Assembly (NCBI GenBank): GCA_030650395.1
Contig: JAUSDY010000016.1
Location: 124,001 to 188,000 of the forward strand
Reading direction: 5' to 3'
Origin: Acidobacteriota bacterium
Lineage (GTDB): Bacteria > Acidobacteriota > Vicinamibacteria > Vicinamibacterales > UBA2999
Length of the DNA stretch: 64,000 nucleotides
Shown here: piece by piece, positions 27,858 through 36,541 of the stretch
How the letters are laid out: each line of letters begins with the position of its first letter
Numbering within the stretch: the first letter of the stretch is position 1
Program-made: the position numbers and the translations under genes
Notes under the pieces: model-generated
What the model was told of the DNA's origin: nothing
What the model saw: the letters and a program-made list of their open reading frames with translations, nothing else
Database searches by the model: none

Positions 27858-28028
27858 TCACCGCCGTGTTCGTGCGAGGATCTTCGCGCGGGCCTTGGCG
27901 TGCGAGAGGCCCTCGCCCTTCCGGATCTGGTCTTCCGCCGTCCGGATGTCGCGCAGCAACTCCACTTGCTCGACCAAAGCCTCGTAGACCTCGACCTCGC
28001 CGCGGCTACTTCCCTTCGTCGATGGGCG
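27858..28028 (-). pseudogene. C-terminal remnant of a Phd/YefM-type antitoxin
   Basis: On the minus strand an open stretch without an ATG ends at 27858. It reads VYEALVEQVELLRDIRTAED followed by IRKGEGLSHAKARAKIL, the usual tail of Phd/YefM antitoxins. An in-frame stop at 28029-28031 cuts it off from any N-terminal domain. No toxin partner is adjacent. Confidence 0.5.
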
Positions 28029-28061
28029 TCAGCATTCTCGTGTCGCCCGGCGCGTAATGGT

Positions 28062-28897
28062 TTACAGCCGCGCTCGGACCCAGCGGATCAGACCCCCGGC
28101 GAACAGCACTTCGATCTGCCGTTCTGACAGGGCGTGACTGGCCGTGAAGGTGCGGCTCTTGGTGGCATTGCGGACCTCAACTTGCCGGTCCCGGCGGATC
28201 TGCTGGTGCAGATCCCGCAACTGCAGAATGTCACCCACGTCCAGCCGGTCGTACTCAACCTCATGGTCCAGCGTGAGTGGCAGGATGCCGAAGTTCACCA
28301 GGTTCTGCCAGTGGATGCGCGCGAATCCCCTGGCGATGACGACCCGCAGACCCAGATACCGGGGCGCGAGTGCCGCGTGCTCCCGGCTCGATCCCTGGCC
28401 ATAGTTTCTCCCGCCGATGATGGCGTGGGCCCCGGCTTCTCGGGCGCGGCGGGGATAGCTTGGATCCACCATCTCGAACGCAAACTCGCTGATCCTGGGG
28501 ATGTTGCTCCGGTATGGCTGTCGGATCCGAGCAGAGTCTTCCCCGGTTTTCCGAAACGTTCCTGGTGAACCGGGTGACTCACGCCGTTGCCCGCCCGGCT
28601 GTACCAAATACCGAAGCGCTGGCAGGCACTGTGCAAGAACAGATGATCGTCCGGATTCTTGTGGTCTTCCTGGATGAGGTTGTGATCGACGTACTGGGCC
28701 GACAGCTCTGTCTTGACACGGTCCAGACCCATCGCCTCGAGTTCCAGCATCACCAGCGTTCCGGTCGCATCCTGCGTGAGTGTCTGGTCGATTCGGATCC
28801 CGATCTCCTGGCCGGCGATCATCTCGCCCTCCACGAGATGGGACCGAATGAGCTTGCGTGCGACGTTGCCTCCCACACCGTTCTCCCTTCGCCGCAT
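28062..28897 (-). pseudogene. acnA: Aconitase with large internal deletion and frameshift
   Basis: Minus strand. The N-terminal part (RKLIRSHLVEGEMIAGQEI, RIDQTLTQDATGT, NLIQEDHKNPDDH) runs to LLGSDSHT at about 28515. There the frame changes and the sequence jumps to the C-terminal swivel domain (YRSNIPRISEF, IIGGRNYGQGSSREHAALAP, FARIHWQNLVNFGILPLTL). Several hundred residues including the cluster cysteines are lost. The join reads CATACCGGAG, so TACCGG may be shared by both original ends. Not functional. Confidence 0.85.
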
Positions 28898-28961
28898 TTC
28901 TTTCCGAACGACCCGAGACAAAACGTCGAGCTGAAAGTGGAACCGCTCCAGATGACCTTCG

Positions 28962-29165
28962 GAGGCAACGGGAAGGGCCCAGCGGACCGTGCAGTTACGA
29001 AAGACTCACGACGAGCTTGCGAGCCTCGCGGCGATGAGTCGCGCACACTTGACCGTCACACTGGGCCTGTTCCGGCGCGAGCGCCTGATTCAGTACGAAC
29101 GAGGAAGCGCTCTGACCGTCAAGGTTCCCGCCGTGACGGCTTATTTGGCGCGCCGCCAAGCGTAG
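28962..29165 (+). pseudogene. C-terminal helix-turn-helix remnant of a Crp/Fnr-type regulator
   Basis: Open stretch ending at TAG 29163-29165. Translation THDELASLAAMSRAHLTVTL, then GLFRRERLIQYERG and VPAVTAYLARRQA, is the winged helix of Crp-type regulators; no start or sensor domain is attached. It has the same orientation as the Crp sensor-domain fragment at 19487-19950 and may be the other end of the same gene. Confidence 0.6.
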
Positions 29166-29612
29166 CGCACCGGCCGATGCCATGGCGGCCATTCAGTTGA
29201 TCGGCACGCACGTGGCGCTTGTTGTGCGCGAACGACTGGCCGGGGTCGGGGTCTGACCCCGCCGCGGAACTCCGGTTGCGACCGAGGTAACGGCGGTTGC
29301 GTCGATTCCCCCCAGGTTTACGGGGGAATCGCGATGGGGCTGCGCGCCAGCGCAACCGAGGTTGACGTCCGTCCACACCTGCCGCGACCGCGCGAGCACC
29401 GCCGATCCCGATAACCCGGGCAAGACGAACGACTTGCGCCGGCCGACGCCGATCGGCGTCGCCCTTGCTATAGCCCGGTCCGACTGCGCGAGCCTTTCTG
29501 ACCGGACGCTCCCTGACTGCGAGTGGCCTCGATGACCGTCTCGCGCAGCCATTCACCTCGGCCTTCTATACGAGGGCCCCGCACCCAACTCAGATCTGTC
29601 TGGAGGAATCCG
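29166..29612. other. Gene-free stretch with palindromes before comEA
   Basis: No convincing gene. It contains CGGGGTCTGACCCCG (29246-29260), a 7-bp stem with a single-base loop also seen in part at 18354-18362, and a strong hairpin at 29303-29331 (CGATTCCCCC pairing with GGGGGAATCG around 9 bases). Confidence 0.6.
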
Positions 29613-29945
29613 ATGAAGACAATAATTCCTGTAGTCCTGGCGCTCTCTGCCTTGTTGATGATGGCGCCGACCGTGTCCGCGCAAACGCTGGCCGTACCCT
29701 CGGCCCCCGCGGCGCAGAAGGCCACGATTAACCTCAACACCGCCACGCTCGATCAGCTCGAGACGCTCCCCGGCATCGGCCGCAAGACCGCCGAGCGGAT
29801 CCTCGAACAGCGCCAGAAGAGCGGCGGGTTCAAGAAGATCGAGGAGCTGATGAACGTCAAGGGTATCGGCGAGAAGAGCTTCCTCAAGATCAAGCCGATG
29901 GTGTTTGTCGCGCCGAAATCCGACAAGGCCGGCGGTGGCGACTGA
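29613..29945 (+). CDS. comEA: ComEA-like helix-hairpin-helix DNA-binding protein
   Basis: 110 aa from ATG with GGAGGAA 6 bases upstream. Signal peptide (MKTIIPVVLALSALLMMAPTVSA) and a double HhH domain: INLNTATLDQLETLPGIGRK and VKGIGEKSFLKIKPMV. ComEA binds incoming DNA at the outer face of the membrane during transformation. It overlaps the next gene, a pseudopilin, by 11 bp, fitting a competence/pilus operon. Confidence 0.88.
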   Translation: MKTIIPVVLALSALLMMAPTVSAQTLAVPSAPAAQKATINLNTATLDQLETLPGIGRKTAERILEQRQKSGGFKKIEELMNVKGIGEKSFLKIKPMVFVAPKSDKAGGGD

Positions 29946-30522
29946 CAATCGCGGCGTCGCCCTCGTCGACATCGTCGCTGCGCTGGCGCTGAGCCTGGCG
30001 ATGGCGGCGATGGCGGCGCCGGTCGTCGGCGGCACCCTCGACAGGGAACGCACCATCGTCGGGGCGCAGCACCTCGCCGGGCAGCTGCAGCGCGCGCGGA
30101 TGGAATCGCTGAAACGGTCGGCCGCGGTCGCGGTACGGCTCGAGCTCGTCGGCGACCGTGCGACCGCGCGGCTGTACGTCGACGGCAACGGCAACGGCGT
30201 TGTGCAACGCGATATCGATCGCGGCACCGACCTCCCGTTGGCCGGCGTCGAATGGCTCGACGCGCACGCCCGCGATGTCTCGCTTCGCATCAACCAAACG
30301 GTGACGGATGCCGGCGGGTCGGGATCGCTCGAGCCCGGAAGCGATCCGCTCCGGATCGGCCGCACCGCGCTCGTCACCTTCAGCCCGCTCGGCAGCTCCA
30401 GCAGCGGCACGCTCTATGTCGCGGCGCATCGCGGTCCGCAAATGGCGATTCGTGTCTACGGAGCGTCGGGTCGTGTCCGCGTGTTGATGTTCGACGCGCG
30501 GACACGGCAATGGCATCCGTAG
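29935..30522 (+). CDS. GspH/FimT-type pseudopilin
   Basis: 195 aa from GTG 29935. Short leader ending DNRG, then a hydrophobic helix VALVDIVAALALSLAMAAMA, the type IV prepilin layout cut by PilD after the glycine. Position +5 is Asp rather than the usual Glu. The body (LYVDGNGNGVVQRDIDRGTD, FSPLGSSSSGTL) matches the GspH/FimT minor pseudopilin fold with its calcium-like DGNGNG loop. It overlaps comEA and the PilZ gene, so the three form one unit. Confidence 0.82.
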   Translation: MATDNRGVALVDIVAALALSLAMAAMAAPVVGGTLDRERTIVGAQHLAGQLQRARMESLKRSAAVAVRLELVGDRATARLYVDGNGNGVVQRDIDRGTDLPLAGVEWLDAHARDVSLRINQTVTDAGGSGSLEPGSDPLRIGRTALVTFSPLGSSSSGTLYVAAHRGPQMAIRVYGASGRVRVLMFDARTRQWHP

Positions 30523-30839
30523 CGAGCGCGGCTGAGCGGCGGCGCGACCACCGCATCGAACCGGCAGACACCTCGTGGCGACCCGATGCGGTGCTGCGGC
30601 CGGGCCAATCAGTGCGGCTGTTGAACATCTGCCGGTGCGGCGCGCTGGTCGAATCGAGCGCGCGCTTGCGGCCGGGCGCGCGCACCGAGCTGCAGCTTGC
30701 CGGCTTGAGCGCGAGGCACGCCATTCGCGGACGGCTGGAGCGATGCCATGTCGCCACTCTCGATCCGTTGCGCTATCGCGGCGTGATCGTGTTCGACGAG
30801 TCGGTAGATCTGGGCGAAGCGCGTGGCGTCAGCGAGTAG
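30510..30839 (+). CDS. PilZ-domain protein
   Basis: 109 aa from ATG 30510 inside the pseudopilin 3' end (13-bp overlap). The N-terminus holds RRRDHRIEP, a degenerate RxxxR switch, and the barrel has LLNICRCGALVESSARLRPG, the counterpart of the D/NxSxxG motif. PilZ domains bind cyclic di-GMP and control motility or pili. The degenerate motifs leave binding uncertain. Confidence 0.7.
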   Translation: MASVASAAERRRDHRIEPADTSWRPDAVLRPGQSVRLLNICRCGALVESSARLRPGARTELQLAGLSARHAIRGRLERCHVATLDPLRYRGVIVFDESVDLGEARGVSE

Positions 30840-31011
30840 CGAGTTCCCATCTTGCGTTCAGCCGCACCCGGCGGCAGGCACTTGATACCCATTACGGAGC
30901 GATTGACAGGTGACCATGCGAAATAAGACCGAGAATTCGATCGATCGCCGCCGCCAGAAGTTGGCATTGCCTTTGGTATGTGTCTCCCCGCACGTCAATC
31001 GAAGGAGCAAC

Positions 31012-32427
31012 ATGGCCGCGACCGTCAAAGCAACCGCCACCTCCGACACGCAACCGCGTCGCGCCGACCGGCGTAGCGGTGTGCACGCACTCGTCCGGCA
31101 GGTCGGCGGCGATCTGCTGGCTGCTTCGGAGCGCCGCAACCTCAGCGCGTTCCTGACCGAGCGGCTCTCGAAGATGGTACCGGTTCGCAGCATTCGGCTG
31201 AACGAAATCACCAGCACGATGCCGACCCGATCGCGTCAGCCGGTGCGCACGCGCGATTACGTCGCGTTTGCGGTTCCCGTCAAAGAGCCCGGCCGGCAGT
31301 TGATGCTCGAGGCCTCGTTCGACGCGCGGGGTGGGCCCGACGACTGGACCTGCCAGTTGCTCGAAGCGGCTGCGAGCCTGGCGGGCATTCTGCTGGAGGC
31401 GGAGCGATTGGGCACCACGCCCGCCCGCCTCACTTCCGCCGAGCGCGACGGTGCGGCGCCGCTGATCGGATCGAGCGAAATCATGGGCCACCTTCGCGAG
31501 CGGGTCGAACGTGTTGCCTCCACCGATTTCACAGTGCTCATCGAGGGTGAAAGCGGCGTTGGCAAAGAGCTGGTGGCGCGGCAGATCCACGAGCTCGGCC
31601 GGCGCCGGCAGGGGCCGTTCGTGGCGATCAACTGCGCCGCGCTGGTCGAGACGCTGATCGAAGCCGAATTGTTCGGTATCGAAGACGGCACGGCGACCGG
31701 TGTGCGTGGGCGACGCGGGAAGTTCGAGCACGCCGACGGCGGCACGTTATTCCTCGACGAGATCTCCGACCTGTCGATGGCGGCGCAAGCCAAGCTGCTT
31801 CGGGCGATCCAGGACCTGACCGTTGAGCGCGTCGGCGGTACTAGCGTCCGCCAGATCAACACGCGCATCGTCGCCGCCACCAACCGCGGCCTGGCGGGCC
31901 TGGTCGATGGCGGGCTGTTCCGTGCGGACCTGTTTTATCGACTGAGTGGCGTCGAGATCCGCGTTCCGCCGTTGCGAAGCCGGAAATCCGACATTCTCGA
32001 GCTCGCGCACTACTTTCTGGCGCGTCACGAAGGGCGGGGCCGGCTTTCGATGACCTCGGCAGCCGCCGACGCGTTGATCGCCTACGACTGGCCCGGTAAC
32101 GTCCGCGAGCTCGAGCGGATGATCGAGGGCGCGATTGCCACGGCCGAGTCGCGCCAGATTCGCGTCGACGACCTGCCCGTCAGCCTGCGCGGCGACTACG
32201 GCAAAGTGCTGGTGGCGGCGTTTCAGTTGGGCGACACCATGCGGGCCTGGGGCAGTCGTTACGCGCGGCTGGTGCTCGAAAAAAACGCTGGCAACAAGCG
32301 ACAGGCTTGCAAGGTGCTCGATATCAGCTACCACACGCTCAACGCATATGTGAACTTTCGCCCGTCGCCGCTCGCGTCGCAACCGGCCGTGGCCGGTGAG
32401 CGTAGCGAGGCCGTGTCGCAAGGGTGA
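31012..32427 (+). CDS. AAA+ enhancer-binding-type regulator without GAFTGA motif
   Basis: 471 aa from ATG with AAGGAG upstream; the frame is open back to 30910 without a good start. A GAF-like N-terminus of about 140 residues, then the AAA+ domain (Walker A GESGVGKE at about 178-185, LFLDEISDL Walker B) and a C-terminal Fis-like helix-turn-helix (NKRQACKVLDISYHTLNAY). Where NtrC-type activators have GAFTGA, this protein has GTATGV. Without that loop remodelling of sigma-54 is unlikely; it may act on sigma-70 promoters, as some GAFTGA-less relatives do. It follows the ComEA/pseudopilin/PilZ unit by 170 bp. Confidence 0.8.
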   Translation: MAATVKATATSDTQPRRADRRSGVHALVRQVGGDLLAASERRNLSAFLTERLSKMVPVRSIRLNEITSTMPTRSRQPVRTRDYVAFAVPVKEPGRQLMLEASFDARGGPDDWTCQLLEAAASLAGILLEAERLGTTPARLTSAERDGAAPLIGSSEIMGHLRERVERVASTDFTVLIEGESGVGKELVARQIHELGRRRQGPFVAINCAALVETLIEAELFGIEDGTATGVRGRRGKFEHADGGTLFLDEISDLSMAAQAKLLRAIQDLTVERVGGTSVRQINTRIVAATNRGLAGLVDGGLFRADLFYRLSGVEIRVPPLRSRKSDILELAHYFLARHEGRGRLSMTSAAADALIAYDWPGNVRELERMIEGAIATAESRQIRVDDLPVSLRGDYGKVLVAAFQLGDTMRAWGSRYARLVLEKNAGNKRQACKVLDISYHTLNAYVNFRPSPLASQPAVAGERSEAVSQG

Positions 32428-32437
32428 TCGACTGGTA

Positions 32438-32458
32438 GCCGGAAGCCTCCGGCATTTT
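32438..32458 (+). terminator. Short hairpin with TTTT after the AAA+ regulator
   Basis: GCCGGA (32438-32443) pairs with TCCGGC (32448-32453) around AGCC, followed by ATTTT. It starts 11 bp after the regulator stop. The stem is short, so termination may be partial. Confidence 0.45.
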
Positions 32459-32525
32459 GAAGGCGGCGAGGCAGGGCAGGTGCCTGTGCGGTCATGCGCC
32501 GGACTTCAGAACGTCGGAGGAAGTC

Positions 32526-35060
32526 ATGGCTCGAAGACGCGCGGTCTTGTCGTTTGTCGTTCTCATTGCGTTACTGCCTAGCGGTATCTCGACGACGGTG
32601 GTGACGTCGAAGGAAGTTGATGATGTGACGCCACCAATAGTGACCTTGAAGAGTCCGGCCGATGGGATCACGACGCGCAAGGCGGAGATTACCGTCAAGG
32701 GCCGGGTATCAGATACGGAGTCTGGAATTGCCAGCGTCACGTGCAATGGCCAGCCTGCAACTGTCGTCGACGGAGTCGTGCGGTGTGTAGTGTCGCTTCG
32801 GCCTGGCGTGAACGACGTGATCCTGCAGGCCAGCGACGTGGCCGGTAATAGTGCTTCGGCCGGCGCGCGGGTCACGCTAGCCCGAAGGACGATCAGTGCC
32901 ATTGCCCTCACGCCGGGCAGAAAGACGATGTTGGTGAACCAAGGCGCAACGTTGAGTCTGCGCGATGATGCCGGCGTCGAGGTGTCAGACGCTCTCTGGA
33001 CATCGAGCGACAGCGGCACCGTGACGCTCTCCACTGACGATCCACCGATCCTCACAGCGATCCGGCCAGGCTCCGCGACCATCACTGCAGAGATCGACGG
33101 TCTGTCGGCGGAGGCGACAATCGCGGTCGTTGCCGGCACGGAGCTCCCCGCGGGCACGACGCGCTGGAGCGTGCCGCTGACACCAGGCCTGACCATGGAG
33201 CGACTCATCTTCACCAACCGCGTCGACGAGTCCGGTCCAGACCTGTTCATCGTCGAAACCGAGACGTGGGGAGAGGCCACGCTCCGTGCCGTCGACGCCG
33301 AGGGCAGCGTGTTGTGGCAGCAGCATTCCCCGGGCATCCCGCTGATGGGTGATTCCTTTGGTGGCGTGATCGCGGGCGTTCTCTACGACGTCAATCAGGG
33401 TGATGACCTTCAAGCCTACGTGCGCCTCGGTAATGCCGGCGGCGTGCCGCCGTGGCGGTACCAGTCTCCCGGCATCTTGCTCAGACCGGCGCAAGCACCC
33501 GACGGCACGCTCTACGCCATCGAGTTCCTGTACGGCGGAGTGGACGCATCGGGCGACGACATCTTGGACAAGCACGCGATTGTGATCGATGGCGCTACCG
33601 GCCGCCTGATCAGCCGGGCGCCACTGGCGCGTGAGATCCTGGCGTTCGAGTCAGCAAAGAACGGCGTGGTATTGACTCCCAAGCTGACCTGCCGCAGCAC
33701 GCGCGCGGAGTTCGCGCCGCAAACGGTGGGACCGATCGTTGGCAGTGATGGGCGAGGCTACATGCTCGTGCGCCGGCGGATCAGACTGGGCAAGGGCAGC
33801 TGCAATGAATTCAATGGCGCCAATTACGTACCCGCCCGAACGCAGGACATCGGTGTCGACCTGATCGCGTTGTCTCCGACGAACGCTCCAGTTACCCAAA
33901 GCCTGTACGCTCTGCAGTGCACCTCCGCAGAACTGCAACGGACGAGCTGCGACGTGCCGCCCAGCGTCTCCCAGTTATTGCCCGATGGGACCGGGGGCCT
34001 GTTAGCATCCTGGCGGCGAACGCTGCGACAGGTCAACAGCTATTCCGGCCAGAGCTACGTGACCCGCATCGATGCGGCCGGCGCTCGAGTCGACACGCCG
34101 GTGACGCAAGCTTTCTGGATCGACCTGATCGGTCAGGCAGGCACGGCCTACGTGCGTTCGCCGGGCGGATACCGCCTGGTCGACATGACATCGTTTGCCA
34201 CGAAGGGAACGCTCAGCCTGCCGGGACTCGGCCTCGTCGCGACCCGACCTGATGGCGGAGTGGCGACGATCGATTACGCAGGTGTTTTGCACGTCCTGGG
34301 ACCCACCGGCGAGGAAGAAGAAGTGACCCCACTCGGCCTGTCGCTGACCTCTGCGGTGCAGGAGTTCGATGGCTGGATTGGACTGAGCGACGCGGGCCTG
34401 ACTTCAGTGGCGGGACAATTCCAGGACGCAACTCGATGGGTGGTCATTGTGGGTAATCGTTCGGGTCAGCTGGCGGTCCGACGTCCTGGCATGGGTATTT
34501 TCTTGAAGAGCCAAGACGCAGTGATTCCTTTTCTGATTGCGCAGCACAACTCCATTCGAATTGTTCCGTATGCTCAGGACTGGCTGGCGTCGCAGCCGTC
34601 GTTGCAGCCGCCTCAGGGGTTGGACGCGACCGATGGTTTCGGAAACAGGTATTTCACCCTGGGTGCTGGGCTTCCCAGTGGCGTCGACACGGAGCTGAGT
34701 TGTGGGGGCGGCAACTTGACGAAAGGAATCAATCGCGAGGGAGACGTCATCAAGCCGGTCAAGGCGCTGCGTAAGCTTCCAGTTGGCGATGTAAGCGAAG
34801 GCGCGACGATTTTCAGCCTGTTAGCGCACTTCAACAACTACGGCGATGACGTGCCCTATTGGTGTTTGCCCGGAGACCCCGACTCCACTGCTGGTTTGGC
34901 CTATAACTCCAACTCGTTCGCGCATGGGCTGTTGCATGCCGCGGGTGTGCCGCACGACGAACGCGCACCTCGCTGGCCTGCTCCGGGTTGGGATCTTCCC
35001 GTACCGGCAAAACACTTCAAGCACACTAAAAAACCTGAGAAAGTACGAGGCAAGAGGTGA
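32526..35060 (+). CDS. Large exported protein: Ig-like domains, propeller and SNSF-type C-terminal module
   Basis: 844 aa from ATG with GGAGG upstream. Signal peptide (MARRRAVLSFVVLIALLPSG); Ig-like domain about 37-120 (VTLKSPADG...DVAGNSASA); Big_2-like domain to about 205 (ATLSLRDDAGVEVSDALWTS); a PQQ/WD-like propeller from about 210 to 690; and a C-terminal module with GLAYNSNSFAHGLLHAAGV and APGWDLPVP. NSNSF..GLL..AG..P...PGW patterns occur at the ends of secreted polymorphic-toxin-type proteins, where they are thought to be a peptidase-like fold. That reading is an inference from pattern memory. Its stop overlaps a small membrane protein gene (GTGA). Confidence 0.6.
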   Translation: MARRRAVLSFVVLIALLPSGISTTVVTSKEVDDVTPPIVTLKSPADGITTRKAEITVKGRVSDTESGIASVTCNGQPATVVDGVVRCVVSLRPGVNDVILQASDVAGNSASAGARVTLARRTISAIALTPGRKTMLVNQGATLSLRDDAGVEVSDALWTSSDSGTVTLSTDDPPILTAIRPGSATITAEIDGLSAEATIAVVAGTELPAGTTRWSVPLTPGLTMERLIFTNRVDESGPDLFIVETETWGEATLRAVDAEGSVLWQQHSPGIPLMGDSFGGVIAGVLYDVNQGDDLQAYVRLGNAGGVPPWRYQSPGILLRPAQAPDGTLYAIEFLYGGVDASGDDILDKHAIVIDGATGRLISRAPLAREILAFESAKNGVVLTPKLTCRSTRAEFAPQTVGPIVGSDGRGYMLVRRRIRLGKGSCNEFNGANYVPARTQDIGVDLIALSPTNAPVTQSLYALQCTSAELQRTSCDVPPSVSQLLPDGTGGLLASWRRTLRQVNSYSGQSYVTRIDAAGARVDTPVTQAFWIDLIGQAGTAYVRSPGGYRLVDMTSFATKGTLSLPGLGLVATRPDGGVATIDYAGVLHVLGPTGEEEEVTPLGLSLTSAVQEFDGWIGLSDAGLTSVAGQFQDATRWVVIVGNRSGQLAVRRPGMGIFLKSQDAVIPFLIAQHNSIRIVPYAQDWLASQPSLQPPQGLDATDGFGNRYFTLGAGLPSGVDTELSCGGGNLTKGINREGDVIKPVKALRKLPVGDVSEGATIFSLLAHFNNYGDDVPYWCLPGDPDSTAGLAYNSNSFAHGLLHAAGVPHDERAPRWPAPGWDLPVPAKHFKHTKKPEKVRGKR

Positions 35061-35347
35061 CCGAACCTAATGCGTTTCCGTGGTCGGGTGTTTCTGTGCT
35101 GGCTGCTGTCACCGTTTCGATTCTGAGTGCTGTTGTTTTCGTGTTACTCGACTTCCGCGGTTATAGCACCGACATACCCGCGTTTGGGACGGTGATCTCG
35201 GCTCTTGCCGGTGGCGCAGTGTTATGGCGGCGCCACCCCAGAACATGGTGGCTTGTCGTGATGTTCTATGTGCCCGTAATGGCGGTACTGTTAGTAGTGG
35301 GCGCCGTCATCGTGTTAGGTCGGCTCGGCTATCCGTTCGAGACCTAG
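35057..35347 (+). CDS. Small membrane protein coupled to the exported protein
   Basis: 96 aa from GTG 35057 in a 4-bp overlap with the preceding stop. Three hydrophobic segments (about 10-31, 43-56, 67-90). No family recognised. Tight coupling to an exported, toxin-like partner is the usual arrangement of an immunity protein, but it could equally be a membrane partner. Confidence 0.6.
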   Translation: MTEPNAFPWSGVSVLAAVTVSILSAVVFVLLDFRGYSTDIPAFGTVISALAGGAVLWRRHPRTWWLVVMFYVPVMAVLLVVGAVIVLGRLGYPFET

Positions 35348-35387
35348 CCTGCTGGCTTGACCCTCGCGGAGCGGCATAGTACCTTTC

Positions 35388-35416
35388 GGGGGTTCGCCTC
35401 ATCGGGGTGAACCCCC
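35388..35416 (+). promoter_or_regulatory. Hairpin in the gcvT leader
   Basis: GGGGGTTC (35388-35395) pairs with GAACCCCC (35409-35416) around 13 bases, ending 6 bp before the gcvT ATG, with no T-run. It is too small for a glycine riboswitch. A weak -35-like TTGACC lies at 35357. It may be the end of the upstream unit or a leader structure. Confidence 0.4.
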
Positions 35417-35422
35417 TCATTA

Positions 35423-36541
35423 ATGGCCGACTCCGCAGACGCTCCGCTCAAGAAAACCCCGCTTCACGCCTCACACGTCGCCCTCGGCGCCCGCATGGTG
35501 CCGTTCGGCGGCTGGAACATGCCGGTCGAATACTCCGGCATCACCGCGGAACATAACGCCGTGCGCACCGCCGCCGGCCTGTTCGACGTCTCCCACATGG
35601 GCGAGGTCGAAATCGCCGGCAAGGGCGCCCTCGAGGCGGTGCAGCACATCAGCTGCAACGATGCCTCGAAGCTGGCGGTCGGACAGATTCAGTATTCCGC
35701 CCTCACCACGCCCGAAGGCACCATCGTCGACGACCTGCTGGTCTACCGCTTCGGGCCGTCGCACTTCCTCCTGGTGATCAACGCCGGCGGCATCGACAAG
35801 GACGTCGCCTGGATCACGGCGAGGGCCAAAGAAGCCGTGCCCGACGTCGCCATCGTCAATTCCAGCGCTCGGTACGCACTAATTGCCATCCAGGGACCGA
35901 AGGCGCAGGAGATCCTGCAAACCCAGACCGCGATCGACCTCGCGGCCATCAAGTACTACTGGTTCGCGCACGGCGAGATCGCGGCGGTTCGCGGCACGGT
36001 GTCGCGCACGGGTTATACCGGCGAAGACGGCTTTGAAATCATGATCCCGCCCGCCATGGCGCCGACCGTGTGGGATGCATTGCTGCAAGCAGGGAAACCG
36101 CACGGGTTGATCCCCGCCGGCCTCGGCGCGCGCGATACGCTCCGCCTCGAAGCCGCCATGCGCCTGTACGGCAACGACATCGACGAAACCACTACCGTCC
36201 TCGAAGCCGGCCTCAGCTGGATGGTCGGCTGGAACAAACCGGAATTCATCGGCAGCGACGTGCTGCATGAACAGAAGTTGCACGGCACACCGAAGGTGAT
36301 CGTCGGCTTCGAAATGGTCGACCGCGCCATCGGCCGCCACGGCCACCCCGTTTTTCATAACGGCCAGCAGGTCGGCGTCGTCACCAGCGGCACGCAGACA
36401 CCATTTCTCAAGAAAGCGATTGGCATGGCCTACGTGCCGCCGTCGCTCGAGGCGCCAGGCACCGAGATCGAAATCGATATCCGCGGCCGCCGCGCTAAGG
36501 CGGTTGTTGTGCCGTTGCCGTTTTACAAGCGCCCGAAATAA
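35423..36541 (+). CDS. gcvT: Glycine cleavage system T protein (aminomethyltransferase)
   Basis: 372 aa. Transfers the methylene group from aminomethyl-lipoyl-GcvH to tetrahydrofolate. Family signatures: HVALGARMVPFGGWNMPVEY, LFDVSHMGEV, RTGYTGEDGFEI, GARDTLRLEAAM and a C-terminal barrel domain. First gene of gcvT-gcvH-gcvP. Its TAA is made by the first bases of an AATAACC repeat (36537-36566). Confidence 0.96.
   Translation: MADSADAPLKKTPLHASHVALGARMVPFGGWNMPVEYSGITAEHNAVRTAAGLFDVSHMGEVEIAGKGALEAVQHISCNDASKLAVGQIQYSALTTPEGTIVDDLLVYRFGPSHFLLVINAGGIDKDVAWITARAKEAVPDVAIVNSSARYALIAIQGPKAQEILQTQTAIDLAAIKYYWFAHGEIAAVRGTVSRTGYTGEDGFEIMIPPAMAPTVWDALLQAGKPHGLIPAGLGARDTLRLEAAMRLYGNDIDETTTVLEAGLSWMVGWNKPEFIGSDVLHEQKLHGTPKVIVGFEMVDRAIGRHGHPVFHNGQQVGVVTSGTQTPFLKKAIGMAYVPPSLEAPGTEIEIDIRGRRAKAVVVPLPFYKRPK

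Noticed and set aside
29166-29612. Insertion sequence or REP-associated transposase
   Set aside because: Palindromes are present, but no open frame on either strand shows transposase motifs.
35388-35422. Glycine riboswitch before gcvT
   Set aside because: Only a single 8-bp hairpin in a 75-bp spacer; none of the conserved glycine-aptamer core is visible and the space is too small.
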